This document shows positions 44,541-58,003 of a stretch of 64,000 bases of DNA, in pieces. Location: NCBI RefSeq assembly GCF_009389715.1, contig NC_052401.1, positions 1,724,843 through 1,788,842 on the forward strand, read 5' to 3'. The first letter of the stretch is position 1, and every line of letters begins with the position of its first letter. This DNA comes from Phoenix dactylifera. Lineage: Eukaryota; Streptophyta; Magnoliopsida; Arecales; Arecaceae. Below the pieces are notes generated by a model. It made no database searches. It was not told where the DNA came from and saw only the letters and a program-made list of their open reading frames with translations. The translations under genes and the position numbers were made by a program.

Positions 44541-47500
44541 ATAATTAGTTGTGGCGTGCACCGCTGTGTATATCAAAAGATCTAGATCCTTTGCTCTCGT
44601 GTGTGGAGTCTCACAATTGAGTAAAGACACATGCTCTCTACTTGTCATGGATTGATTGGATCTTCCTACTTTTCACGTGGGTTACTTTGCAACATATTCT
44701 TACCCATGACAATCGAATTGCCATCACCAGCCAATTAATAAATCTATTTTAACTCATTTTCACATTACATTGCCATTGCAATCCTAAATATTGTACTCTT
44801 GCATAGTTTCATGAGCAATCAATTTTTGTTGCATGGTTGCACCTCCATGAACCTTCACATTCTAGATTTCAATTTTTTTTTAATTTCTGGAAAAAGAATC
44901 ACAATAGGGAGAAGCACTAGTAGAATGATGTTGAGTAGAAAACCAGAAAGAAAAATAATTATAACAAAAAATCTAAGAAAATATTCTCCAAAGTTCAAAT
45001 CCAAAACCTCCTTCAAGGTGAGGAGGGGGTGCAACCACTAATAGAAAAGATTAAATTATGATTCAATTTTTATATTTTCAATTATATAATTAGGAAAACT
45101 CAAAATATTTTGGAAGATGCTAGTGAATTAGCTAGTTCCATTAACTTCAGTAATGGAACATTTCCTTGTTTCTTGAGCAATGCACTAGAACACTTTATTA
45201 CGTATCCTTTTTTAGGGTTTTTTTTTTCTTTCAACTTGCTATTTCCAAAATCTACAGTTTTTACCTTCCTAGAAACTAGAATCTTGTGAAATGAAACTAG
45301 GTGCGGACAAAGATTATCTACTAAGTGAATTTGTTATAATTTATAAGAGCAAAACTATGTTATTACTTTTTGATATTTTGGTAAGCTTTTCTCTCTCATT
45401 GATGAATGTCATCAAAATTTCATCTATATTGGCTATTTTGGTAATAGCTGTGGTCAAGTGTAGTCAAATAGAGATGCAAAAGCAAATATTCTTTTGAGAA
45501 ATATAAAAAACTCACTAAATGCAAAAACTAATACAAACACCAAAAGCTGACGATTCCCCCTGCCGGTATTATGTTTCTTTCTAATAAATATTGAGTTCTG
45601 AGAAAAGTTTCGAGTTAGGCGGGAGCATGAGAGCAAGAGGATGCTCTTGGTGCAGTGGAATTTGCAGTCAAATACTAGTGTGAGAACAACCAACCACGAA
45701 GACCGAGGAGGTTATACAACCATACTGAACCAAATCTAGTGAAGTGGCCAGATGAAAAGTTCACGTCAATTAAGTTGCATGCACATGCAACGCATGCAGA
45801 ATTCTCTGTCACAGATCTCCTAAGATCACAACTAAGATCTGTCCCATCGTGACTCAGAATACGAAGGGAATTTGGGGTTTTCTAGGTCCAAAAGATGCGC
45901 CTGCCATATGGTTTCAAACAGTATTCTAGTTTTCTGACCAAAAAAGAAGTGTATAATTGTTTCGCCAAATCTAAAGAGGCTAGCGTATTACGGTCTCCCT
46001 AATCCCTTGGGAATAGCAGCGTATCTCTGTACTTCCGACCTTTTCAAATGAACACCTATATTCTTTTCCTTAAAATACGTGCATCAAAAGCATGAATCCG
46101 CGGGGAAAAACGAAAAAAAAAAAAGAAAGATAAATGGGAATATATATGGTTTGGTTCTCCTTTCCCCATGTTACCCTTACGATTTGTGCATGGACAAAAA
46201 CTACGTAGCCTTTTTCATTTGGTCCTTCATTGTATTAAAGTTGTGGGTCCTTTGTTGTAATTTAGATGTATTTGATATTATATTTATTTCCAGACAAATT
46301 ATTCTTTATCCTTTGTATTTTTATTTAGGCTAACACCCCGTACATGCAAGGCTAGAATACCAGCCTGTCTTGTTCCCCTTGATGGGAGAGGAGAGATCGA
46401 TGTGGCATCTTCACTGGGAATCGAAGAAAGCGAGATTTAACTTCACCCTGTGTCTGTGTATAGATGTGTGGGTGTGAAAGTGAGCGAATGGTTTTTGGTT
46501 TTGTGTGAGTGAGGCTTCACCCTTTTTAAGATTGGAAAAAAAGTGATGAAAAAGTGATGGAGAATATATTAATGTTGGGATTTCCAAAAGAACGGATAGG
46601 CATGTGAGAGGTCAGTAGTTTCCCCCTCTTTGTGATCCACACATGGCATATCCATTAGTTTCAAAACCCATAATCCTTTCCGAAAGCCACAGAAGACAAA
46701 TTCCATGCTTACACTATGGGTTTTCTTTGCTTTGCTTTTTTTCTTTTTTTAAAATTAGGTGTAAGAGAGCAGGGAAGGTTATCTTTATAGGATTCGAAAG
46801 CACAAACTTTAAGGTCTAATTAAAGACTAAGATGCTTATCTTTATTATGTTAATCTTTTCGCCCTCCACTACTTTACAAAGATGAGAATGTTGGGTTATG
46901 AAATCTAAAGCAGGAAAAGGGATTCTTTTTCAAATCGCATCACCATGCATAAAAAGTAGTGTCCTTTTGATATTTCTTAAGGAAGATTGTGCTTTTGCCT
47001 TCTAAAGTGTCTCCACCTTTGCACAACCCCTAAGTTATGAATCATACTTTAATCCTGCTTTGCACATCGCTTATATTTCTTTCATTTCAATATTAATTCT
47101 GCACACCTCATGTCATCATTAAATTGGTCTCCACACCTTCATCTAAATTGGAGGCTCATGTCATGATTGTAATATCAAGTGACCCTGGTATACTCAACCA
47201 TTCTCATTCTGTAATCAAACAAGGCTAGGTTGTGTCTGCTAGTATATGAACCGCTTTTTAAAGGAAATGGTTCAAATTTATATCATTTCTTATGGAATGC
47301 AGCTCCTACCATGGGAACGCAATAAATATATGCTATTGTTCATTCCTTGGAATCATGGAAATGCAATCATGAAGATTACTCTGATGGATCCCAGGGAACT
47401 CGCTGTAAATAGCCTAAGGAAATCAAGTAATCCCTACCCAAAAACCCAATGGTATGAAATGAATGCTTCTTGTTGCCAAGAAGATCGACCTATGTAGTAC

Positions 47501-48576
47501 AATTGTGTATATTGTACGCGCGTGTTCAGTGCTCCAACACATAAGAGTAATTTTTTGAGAGAACACATGAGAGAGTAATTGATTTACTGGATTTGAATAT
47601 ATGACATTTTCAGCAGTATCGAAACCTATAAACCAAGTGAACAGAATTTATTGCATCATTTCAAAGAGATATTAGGATCTGCTCCTTACGATGTTAGAGA
47701 TTTATGAACATTAAATCCATTGGAAAATAAGTAAAAGAAATTTACAATACACTTCTAAAAATTATTATGATTTTGACATTGATGCAGTACCCACCAAGAG
47801 TAACAATTAGTCAAAGTTTGAAATAGAGTCTCTAAGCTTGAGAAGTACATAATTTTAGAAAATAAGAAGAGTCCACGTTTTGACCAATTGAAAACTAGCG
47901 GACATATTATATATTTTGTTCAAAATGCCAGCTGTATCCTCATTTGAGGTGAGAAAGCTAACAATGAGTTTATTTATTTATTTATTTGTTTTGAGCAAGA
48001 AGTTTCTTTGAAGATTAATGGTTATATCATCAAAAAAAAAAGATTAGTGGTTGTACTTTATGCGGCTTTGGGATTTGTAAGTTCTTAAAATATAAAGAGA
48101 ATGAGGTTATGTTTCTGTAGGTCGATTCTTTTATTACCTTATGATGCAATATTGGGCCTCTTCAACCTTTTTTCTATCTTTTATTCGCATGCTTCTATCT
48201 CTTACCTTCTTTTGATAGTTTAGATATGTGCACCTCTTTTTTAGATTGGACACTGCACTATAAACATTTTTATTCTATGTTTTCCAGCTTCATGTTGGTC
48301 AAAAACACATAGATATCATGATTATTGTAAAAGAAGCAGAAGAAGAAGAAGAAGGAGTTTGGCATAAAGAATAATAAATTCACCTAAACCAAAGAAAAAC
48401 TTTTAACCTACGAACTGCCTGCTACAAGCTAGATTTGCATTTTTTTGTTTAAGTAACATTGAAAGCTTTTTCCGGTGAAAGTAGCATTGGAAACTTTACA
48501 GAAGTCTAATTTGCTTAGAAGTCTAATTAGCAAAGCAGAAAAAAACATAGCAGCTGGCTTTTTTTTTGGTTTGGGT

Positions 48577-48601
48577 GGGGGGGGGGGGGGGGGGGGGGGG
48601 G
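48577..48601. repeat. 25-base homopolymer G run
   Basis: An uninterrupted G tract, preceded by GGGT. Such tracts are rare in plant genomes and hard to sequence; the length may be an assembly estimate. It could form G-quadruplex structures. Confidence 0.8.
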
Positions 48602-48898
48602 TATGAAAGAGAAAACCAACCAGACGGGATGGGGAGATTATAGGTTTACAGATACAAATTTTCCTTTGAAGAGCATACAGTATTTGTTCAGGATGAGATC
48701 TTGGATTTCATTAATTATAACGCCTAAAAGTTCAATGCAGGTATTGATCTAGTCTCATGGGTCATGAAAATCATCAATATTAACTAATGTTAGCTGCCAT
48801 TTAAAACTCAAGGCTCATTTTGAATAACAGGTGAATAAAGGAACAAACAGTAGAAGCTCAGTTGTATCAACACTCATGGATTTTTCACTTCCTTCTTT

Positions 48899-48902
<4 letters not shown>

Positions 48903-48978
<76 letters not shown>

Positions 48979-48981
48979 GAC

Positions 48982-49013
<32 letters not shown>
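48903..49013. repeat. Compound microsatellite TA / GATA / GA
   Basis: About 15 TA units pass into about 11 GATA units, a short interruption (GAGACAGATAGATA), then about 11 GA units. The stepwise change of unit suggests growth by slippage from an initial mutated array. Confidence 0.85.
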
Positions 49014-49507
49014 CTTCTATATATCTCCCAAGATAAGCAAGTAGGCATTTCGTATGAATATGTTCCCTCCCAAACTCCGTAGTGGTTAAAGAACGAAATA
49101 TTGGAAATTTGATGGTGAAAAGTTTTATTTTCCTCCAAAAAGAAAAGACGGTGAAAAAGGTTAAAAGTGCCATTCATGCTTAGAAGAATGAAATTATTAG
49201 CAACTCGGCGATAAAAAATGTTGACAGTGCCATTCACAGCATCATCTTATGGATCCAAATGGACAAAGATAAGGAAACTATTAGCCAAACTATGTTAACA
49301 TTCAAAACTCATAAGAAAATAATCCATAAACCAATGCCACAAATATAACTAGCAATATACAAGTGCTTCCTACGTGCATCTACCTTAAGCAACCAATGTC
49401 TTCTATCCTCTCATCTCATAATTCACCAAAAAAGGAGGGGAAAAGGCCAAGATTCAGCATGGGAAAAAAAAAAACACAACCACCGAGAAATTTAACAATC
49501 ACATGCA

Positions 49508-52500
49508 CTACGAGTCCTCAGGCAATTTGAAAAAGAATGCGCGATCCACCAACTGGGGAAATCCCACATCATCAAAGGAACAATCCACCACATCTTCATC
49601 TCTGGCACAAAGATTTAAATCTAAACAAAGACACGATTCTTCCTTCTCCTCCTCACTCTCCACCTTCTGCTTAACCGGAGGAGAGCAAGCCCTTGATCTC
49701 GAGTCGAAACTCTCGCAACTCAAGATGATGATAGCATCACTAACACCAACTTCTTCACCGTCGTAGCTCTGTATTTTCCCTTTCTCGATGGCTGTCTTGA
49801 TTCCTATTTGAGAGTAATAGTCGACTTGCTCGATATCATCCATCAAAATAACACGGTGCGCGTTCTCACGGATTGCCTTAAAGAGTCTCTCAAGATAGCT
49901 ATGGCTTACTTCTGCTCTCGACCTCTTATTTCGGAGATCATCACTGGAATCAGACCGAGTTGTTGCAAAGGTGCTGAGCCCTATAGATATGAAGTTGGTG
50001 GGAGAACCAAAGACGAGCCTCGCTAGCTCTCGAGCTATCTTCTCTTTGCCTTCGGTGTCACCTCCTTGAAAGAATAACCACGTCTCTTCCTTGGGCCCAG
50101 CTAACCTCAACTTCTGTTTCCTTCTCATCATCCCCGATCTGCACTGGAGGACAGTGCTTGCAATCTCTGGGATTATGCCCTTCTGCCATTGGACTTTTTT
50201 CTCCAACGCATTGCACAAGGTCTTTAGATTCTCAGCATTGAGCTCCTTGAACCTGGGGAGGCTCTCCATCTCCATGGTGTCACTTGAAGAAGTTGAATTA
50301 GGGTTAGCCTTAGTGTTAGAAAAGGGTAGGGGTGAAGTCCTTCGTCCCATGTGCTCCTGGGAGTAGATTCTTGAGTTGGACTCAAAGCCTTCATCGATAT
50401 TTTCTGATATCCAGAGCTGATGCTCCCTCCATGGATGTCTGCTCTCGAGTGGCAATGTCCAAGACTGGTGGCTCTGGTGCAATGTTGGGTAGCGGAGATC
50501 ATATGAAGAGATGGATGAAGAAGATGGAGAAGCTGAAGAGAAATTTAGAGTCATCTCGGATGGATGGTGCGGACTTCTGTGGGATGTACTGCATATCGAG
50601 TTCCACTTCTTGCAGAGATCTCTAAGTTGAAGACAGCCCTGCAAGAGAGAGAAGCAAAAAATAAAGCTATGTCATTGTTGTGTGAACTTTATTCTTGAAC
50701 TTACTTTATGTGTTTCCTATTGGATTCTGTTACTCTAGCCGAATGGAATGCGGAGATGAACGCTACCTGGTCATTTCTAGCTGTCCTTCTATCATCTTCT
50801 TTATATTGTTGGAGCCATGAAGGTAGGCTTGAGGTGATTGAGCCATTGCTACTGTAAGAAGTATTTGGTAGACCTCGAGCCTCGGTTTCAAACTTGATGG
50901 AACAATCGGCGCAGCAAGTCAGCTGACTCCCCAGTCCATCTTCTAACAATGACCAACACGACCCATCTCCATTCCTCTTGCTTTTCAATTGGTTTTGCGG
51001 ACCACTGGGAGAAGAATTAATTAAGAAAAGTAGGGTAAGGAGAGTCGGCAACGCAAATATCCATGATGCTACAGTATCGCACTTTGTTTTCTTTACTTTT
51101 AAAGCATTTTGAATGGATCACCAGTACAAGCTAATTAACTTTTTTTTATTATTTTTTTAATGTTCTCCTGAGAGAAATATTTTAATCATTTTACTTCAAG
51201 TTCCCGGTGGAAAGACTCGAAATCAGAATTGAAAGGCTGTATTTCAGTTTCTTGCTGCCTCAGAAACCAAATCTGACATGCAGAAATCTAAATTAATGAA
51301 AAGGAAAAGGAAAAGATGGAAAGCTATAAAAAGAGAGAAAAATTGAAGTTCCAACCTTTTTCTTTTTTATTTTGATGCAAAGAAATTATTTCTCATATAA
51401 AAACCATGATTCCAATTGCTAAGGAAAAGACGACATGATTCCAACTTTCTTTAGAGATTCGCAAGAAAAACCACCCTGCAAGGAACTAACTAGATCTTGG
51501 ACTAGGCATGAGAAGGGGCAAAAGAAATGCAATTCCAATGACTACTGATTGATTAACTTGAAATAATTTTGATTCATTACTGAAATATTTTAAAAATCAA
51601 CTTGGCATCTACCTGTCGCAATTGAGACTCAATCCCAAACTTCCAGCAGGAATCGTGAGAGGCTGAAGACCCCAGAGAGCCTCCAGTGAAGGATTTCCGA
51701 TCCTGCACTTCATGTAAGTCTGGTACGTTGCAATTCCCATGAGCCAAAACCTAAGAGGACCACTGCTCTCCCCTCCGACGCCACCACAGACCAAACTCCT
51801 GATCTCCATGATCACATGCTCCACAGGACAGTAGTAGTTCCTCCCCTTTTCCCCACAGCTAGCCCTATACTCCGCAGCCCATTTGAGATCCCCCAAGTAT
51901 AACACTGCTCCTCTCCCCACGCAACAACTCTTCACCAGGCACCTCAGCTCCCGAACCTTTTGATCAACTTCCTCTCTTGGCATGTGCATAAAAGAGAAGA
52001 GAGGGAGGGTTATAAACTGCAAATTTCTTAGAACCTCATGCACTTCCCCTTTGTCCACCCTATCCATGACCCCTCTAACAACTCCCTCAGTGGTGGCTAA
52101 GCACTCCCCAACTATTACGAGACTCTTCTTCCTGCTTACTAAAGTCTCCAGGACGCTCATCACATCCTCGCTCCTCACTTGATCCAAAGGCCTAGTTTTG
52201 GTCCCATGGGGAGGGGTGAGAGGGCTGGTGACCTCCTTGGGCTTGCTAGGATTAGGGTTAGAAGGAGTGGATGCACACATATCCAAGGAGATAGCCTGCT
52301 CCACATTGCTCTTCACTTGAGTGCTTGAGAAGCCAGCCTCCCTCATGACTCGGCTCACGCTGGGGTCGTCGAGGATGGAGATTATGAGCTGCTCCAGCTC
52401 AATCTTGACTGCAAGCAGCGGCTGCTGCTGGCTCTCGATGGAACCACGACGCTGGTGAGCCTGGGCGCGCTTAAAGGCGGCGACGAGGGCATTGGAGAGG

Positions 52501-52811
52501 GATGGATGGTGGTGGTGATGGTGGTGGACCTGGTGGGGACCGAGCATAGGGGTGGAGGAGGAGGAGGCAGGGAGGCGGTTTAGGGCAACGTTGAAGCATA
52601 GCTCGAGCGCCTTGCACTGGAGGGGGTGGGAATGAGACTGGAGGCAGGCGACGCGGAGGAGGCCCGTGGAGGAGGAGAGCATGGTGTTGGCGACATGGAG
52701 TGGGGTCACTTGGGCGTGGCCTCGCCGGCGTGCAAGGTTCACAGCTTGCTTGACTACGCTCGCTGCCTCCGGGGTTAGAGCTTGTTGCACTGTGCAACCT
52801 CCTGCTCGCAT
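49508..52811 (-). CDS. SMXL3: SMAX1-LIKE 3 (SMXL3), double Clp-N P-loop protein, 3 exons
   Basis: SMXL3 is a nuclear ClpB-like transcriptional regulator needed for phloem formation in Arabidopsis, acting apart from strigolactone-triggered degradation. Exons on the minus strand: 52811-51613, 51004-50767 and 50638-49508. Introns are 608 and 128 bp with GT...AG ends, and phases join cleanly (NCDSGPQNQ; RNDQGCLQL). The product has 855 residues. The start is the ATG at 52811 (MRAGGCTVQQALTPEAASVV), the invariant family start. Clp-N repeats span about 1-172, interrupted by a His tract (96-102). A degenerate P-loop (LVIVGECLATTEGVV) lies near 231-245. CWSLLEDGLGSQLTCCADC is in exon 2. The D2 region has WLFFQGGDTEGKEK (about 666-679) and LMDDIE (744-749). 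The EAR repression motif LCLDLNL is at 816-822. The RGKT degradation motif of D53/SMXL6-8 is absent, as expected for SMXL3/4/5. Confidence 0.93.
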
Positions 52812-53345
52812 CTTAACGAATTTCTTCGTAATTCTTGAAGTGGTGGTGGTAGCGGTGGCAGTAGGTGACAATAGAAAGATTTAAGGAAGTGGTTGTGGGG
52901 GATTTGTCTTGATGGAGCTCATTGGACAAGGAAGAAGGAGATCGTGAGAGGAGTGAAGAGAAGGGAACGAAGGGAGAAATGGGGTGGTTGGGGAGTTTCG
53001 AGGGATTTGAGAGAGAGAGGGGGGTTTGTTGGCTTCAAGTCAGGTGGGATGTCGATCTCTTCGCTCTTTAGCTGATCTATGTGGAATGTGACTGTGAGTG
53101 CGAGTGCAAGGATGTATATGGAGGTTGTCGTCTACTTTTTATAGGTTCTTTTGGGTTATTTGCTTTGTGGTGGCGAGGTGTAGTGAAATTTTATGGATTT
53201 GTGGACTGTGCTTTTCTTGCAGGGGAGGGTAAATTGGGGTCCAAAGTCGAATTCGTAGTGGAAAGTGGAACGCATGTGCTGACAAGCGGCATCCAAAGGC
53301 GACCCAGCTTTGCTCTCTCTCTCTCTCTTCCACCCCCCTAACCAT
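52812..53345 (-). promoter_or_regulatory. SMXL3 5' leader and core promoter
   Basis: On the minus strand TATAAAAA at 53136-53143 is a good TATA box. It would place the transcript start near 53105 and give a leader of about 290 nt, rich in CT/CCT on the transcribed strand. A CT/GA run at about 53314-53329 lies further upstream. This is inferred from position only. Confidence 0.55.
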
Positions 53346-56300
53346 GGTACAAGTATACAACAAGAAAACTAGAAAAGTTTAGAAAATCAAATTTTTTATG
53401 TGGGAAGTGGATATACGCGAGGTAGGCAAAAAGAAATACAAAAAATTCATTACGTCATGATATTGACAAAGTTCAGGATTAAATCTCCATATTATTTTGA
53501 AGATGTTAACTCAATTGAAGAGGACCCTTGTTGCTTTTTCTATGTTTATTTTTATATTGAGATTTAAGTTGGAACAATCATAAAAAAAAAAAAATCTCAT
53601 CAAAGATTTATTTGCATATTTAAGAATGATTTATCTCACAAATAGATATTTTAGAAAGAAAAAAGGAACATAGCCTTACCTCTCACCTCTCGGATAGAAC
53701 TATTTATGAGGATGATGTGACTACAGTAAATAATTCATGAATAAAACATTCACACGTAGGTCAGCTCACCGCTTTTGGTTTTTCTGTTATAAATTAAGAA
53801 GAATATTTACTCGTGCCATGCTTTAAAACGTCATTCTATTCTAGAAATATTAGGACTTTCAACTCAAGAGGATCTCAGCAAATTAATCTACAAATAAAGA
53901 AAATGTTGATGGAGGCCCTGGCTCACCATTGAGCTAGCCTAGCCTTTTCGGCCACCTTGCAACCCAAACAACCCAGCACCACGATTGGACCAAAAATAGG
54001 ATGGGTCAAAGAAGGAGATCGACTCATCCATCTCGTAGTCACCAGAGGCTAGAAAACCCTAGCCTCCACTATTATTGAAGCCCTTCCCCTCCCCGTGGAG
54101 TATCAAGCTAAGCTCTTTTGTTGTGTCTCTTTTTTTCTCTTCTCTCTCTATTTCTACCATGCCCTATCCCTGTTATCGCCAAACTCCAACATCAAATCTT
54201 GATAGAGTTAACCTAATACCACCTTCGCCTTATGCTTTCTTTCTCTACCTACATGTCTCCATCGAGGATTGTCACCATCATGCAATATCTTACTGAAATC
54301 AACTTGGCATAGCAGCCGAAAGCTCTCCTATTCACAACCTTTTCTTCTGTAAGCCCAATCTAGGCACCTTAGTCTGATTTTTGTGGCTGATAGCCAGGCT
54401 TGACCAGATATCGAGCCAACAACGGCTCATGACCCTACCCCCTATCTTAAATATTTGTTTCCCTTCTCTTTTTTCGGTTGTTATCATGCACCACCACCAC
54501 AGACTACCAAACACACCAGTTCACAAGCCCGACAGCTCGCCCAGCCAACTCAAGCTCGAAGCATTTCGTGCAACCCTAGGCCTAGATTTAAGCCTAGTGG
54601 GCTGGGCCAGACCTGAAACATGGGTCCGCTTATTAAAATAGGACAAACTCAAGTTTTGGATGGCTCGGCCCAAGCTCGGTCCTCGATCCTCCTCCTCCTC
54701 CTCCGTCCTCCCCTCCATCATCATCCTCCTCCTTCTCCCTCTCCCCTTTTTGTTCTCTTTCCTTCCTTATTCCACAGGTTTTAAATAAAATTATTAAGGA
54801 GCTTGAGACCTAGCTCGAAGCCCAAGTAAGTACCAAGCTCGGGCTTAGAAAATAGGCCAGAGAGTCGGGCTCAGGTCTGACTAATTTTAGCTACATCTTG
54901 TGTTCAGCTCAGTCCAAACCCTGCCTGGCCCATTCGATGAACAGGTTTACTACTAATCTTCGATCATTGCTCCCAACACTATCACTAGACCACCCCTTCC
55001 TTCCTCCTTCCCTCTTCTTCGAGAAAGCTATGAAGAGACTTCTTTCCCTCCTCTATTATTATAAGAAAATCCCCTATTTTCTTTTTTTCTAAAAAAAAAA
55101 ATTATCTCTCTTGACCTCTCTTTCTCCCTCCCTCTCTCTCTCTCTCTCTCTCATATTTCTCTCTAATTCTCTCTCATGTATTTTCTCTCTTTCCCTCTTA
55201 TTATTTCTCTCTCAACTTGGTGGGACTCCCACATACCCGAAAATCCCTTCCACTCTCTTTCTTTATGTGCCTCTAATCAATCTTAGTAGGGGGGTCTAGA
55301 ACCGATCATGCGGTCATCCCTTGCATCGCCATCCAACCCAGCTTTTGTCAGGTACCCCTTAACAGCCTCATGTCATGCTGCCTTTGCCCTAATCAGACTC
55401 TCATTGCACGATTCGATCAATCATCACCTAGAATTAGACTGATTCGACCCACCAAAGGTACATCATTTGAATAAGGAGAAATTTAGAGGAGGATTTTATA
55501 TGTTAGTCCATTAAGTAAGATCGTGGGCACCCCTATTTAGAGAAATTCTTGGATCCTATTAATTTAAAGTTGTAGGTACCTCTATCCTTGGTATTTTTAT
55601 TACGTGTGCTATATAATCTGATATAAAATTTACATTGCTTAGTTTTTACACATGAATTTAAAAAAAAATCCTAAATATTTAAAATTAAAATTTATGGAAA
55701 TTATATTTGCATATATATATACATTTATGTTTGAATTAAATATTATGTATGCTCTACATAAAAATATATATTTCTTTAAATTTGTATCAAGCAATGAAGT
55801 ATTATATATACTTCAGCATGATCAAAAGCATGATGAATGATTTGCACAATGGAAATGTTTAAAATGATATGTTAAATCCTATTTTGAAATTGCATGGACA
55901 TTTGAAAGAATTATGCTCGCTATAAAACTAAGAAAACCAATTTTGAAATGGATTTTATGGTTACATTCCAGTCTGACTATAATTTTGGTATAGCCAATAG
56001 AACTGATTGTTTGCCCATACCTATTCAGAAACTATTTTCTTTTGAGTTCAGCCAAATGGGGCTAATTGCTAACATATGCGAGTCAAAGGTTATTATGTAT
56101 TCAGGAGCTAGTCTCTTGGGCCTTGTCATGGGTCCAATCATGATTATGTAAATTAGAGCTAGTTCATTTCAAACTTATCTAGTTCGGGCTGATTGTTAAC
56201 ACATGCTGGTCGATGGTATATTTTGTTTTCAAAAGATAATCGCCTTTGGACTTTGTCTTAGGATTGATCTTGGCCGTCATTGCTACAACTGGGAGAGGGA

Positions 56301-57911
56301 AAATACTGTAGTTGCTTTGGAAGTTTCATAAAAATGGATTTTCCTCATTAGAAGCATTTAAAACTAGTTTTTATACTAATATTATGAAAAGTGAATTTTT
56401 TGGATTTCTTTCCTAGAAATATACCACGTTAGTTTCTGTTATATTCCATTATGACATCTTATGCCCATTTAAATATTTTAATAAATATATATATGCTTGA
56501 TCCAACTAGAGATGCAGAGGTTACTTACTGAACTGTTAGATCATTCTTCTTTTCTTGTCTTTTTATCAAATACTGAGGAATAGCTCGGACGGGGTTATGA
56601 GCTTAGTGCTAAAAAATTATAATTTAGCTAGTTGTCTCTTGATTAGTAAATCTTTGTCAAAAAAATTATTATGGAATTTTGGAGGAAAAAACTCTATTTA
56701 ATTGAAATTTTCTAGATGCTTTATCATCTACCACCATCTGCCTTGATACATATCTATTTTTAAATTGTGTAATTTAGGCAGGCCTTGCATGTCCTATAAG
56801 CTGAATCTTATAGGATGTGCGGCCACCTGTCACATAACTGGTATGTGCTGGTAGGTCAAGGTACGACATAGATACAAATTAGCATGATGAAGCGTTCTAA
56901 GTAAATTAGGAACATGTCACATAGGACAAGATATAAAGACAAGAAGGTTTGTTAAGGAAAAAGACCATAATTATTTGTTGGATTGCTTGATCAATAATTT
57001 TTGGATAGTTCCAAACAAAGAAATGTTATAAGTAACCTAAGTACTAGAAAATTGGCAAAAAGCTTTCTATGCTGAGGATTTCATTGAGCACATGAAATGA
57101 ATATCGAATTTAAGAACCATACCATCATTTAAGTCATTTCATAACAGCTAGAGTCAGCCAACCATTGTGCTCAAAAAAAAGAAAAAGGAAGAAAAAGAAA
57201 ATCTAGAATTACAAGTTTAGGTGAAGAGTGAGGTCTGCTCACAAAATCTTAAGAGGGAAGAATATCGTGCATATATATATTGAGAATATAACTGCATACT
57301 TGATGGCATGCATTATATATGTAAAAACTATCATTCTAATATTCACAATATAACTAGAATACTTCAATTAGTGAAGTGTCAACATTTAAAACTTTAGAAA
57401 CTATTAGTTATTCCAAACAATACAAAGCGTATTATATGCTTTATGTGGGACGTTTGAAAATAGACATATGAATCAAAAGGAGCAATTTAAAATTGTTCAA
57501 CTTCTACAAATACATGCATGACTCAGACCATATGCAATGAATTCGTTGTAGGTAAGAAATTATTTTTGTTGAATGAGGTTGCATTACAAGTAGTAAGGGA
57601 TAAAAATAGATGAACAAACATCTATTTGATTTGCCTTCATTAATTAATAATGTTCTCCCACTGTATCCTTCTAGATCTTAAGTCGACCTAGAAAAATAAA
57701 GCAATTACAACACATTATTGTAAAAGATGCACTTTTTCTAAAACGGCTACATATATGTATATATATATATATCAGACACAAAGCCATGGGAAATGGCGCC
57801 GCTGTAGTAGTAGATATTGCACATAACCAGGGATTGCCAATTATTGGGGAAAAAAGTCCAACTAAAAATGCTCGTCATAATTAAATCTCTTGCATAAAAC
57901 TTGACGATAAT

Positions 57912-57913
<2 letters not shown>
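53346..57913. other. Gene-free stretch
   Basis: No gene is recognised. The interval 54530-54920 contains AAGCTCGAAGC, GGCCTAGATTTAAGCCTAG and GGCTCGGCCC motifs related to the old repeat at 3890-4080 and 5560-5660. A (CT)n run is at about 55131-55151. From 55500 the sequence is AT-rich. Confidence 0.5.

Positions 57914-57995
<82 letters not shown>
57914..57995. repeat. (AT)41 microsatellite
   Basis: An almost perfect AT dinucleotide array of about 82 bp. Overlapping open frames made of Ile/Tyr repeats come from the array. Confidence 0.9.

Positions 57996-58003
<8 letters not shown>

Larger units (their letters stand above)
44541..49507. other. Gene-free stretch with microsatellites
   Basis: No gene is recognised. 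Simple repeats include a 25-base G run at 48577-48601 and a compound array at 48903-49013 made of (TA)n, then (GATA)n, then (GA)n. Open frames over the latter are by-products of the repeats. Confidence 0.55.

Noticed and set aside
52812-52871. 20-residue N-terminal extension of SMXL3
   Set aside because: The extended frame starts at TTG, and the ATG at 52811 gives the invariant MRAGG start of the family.
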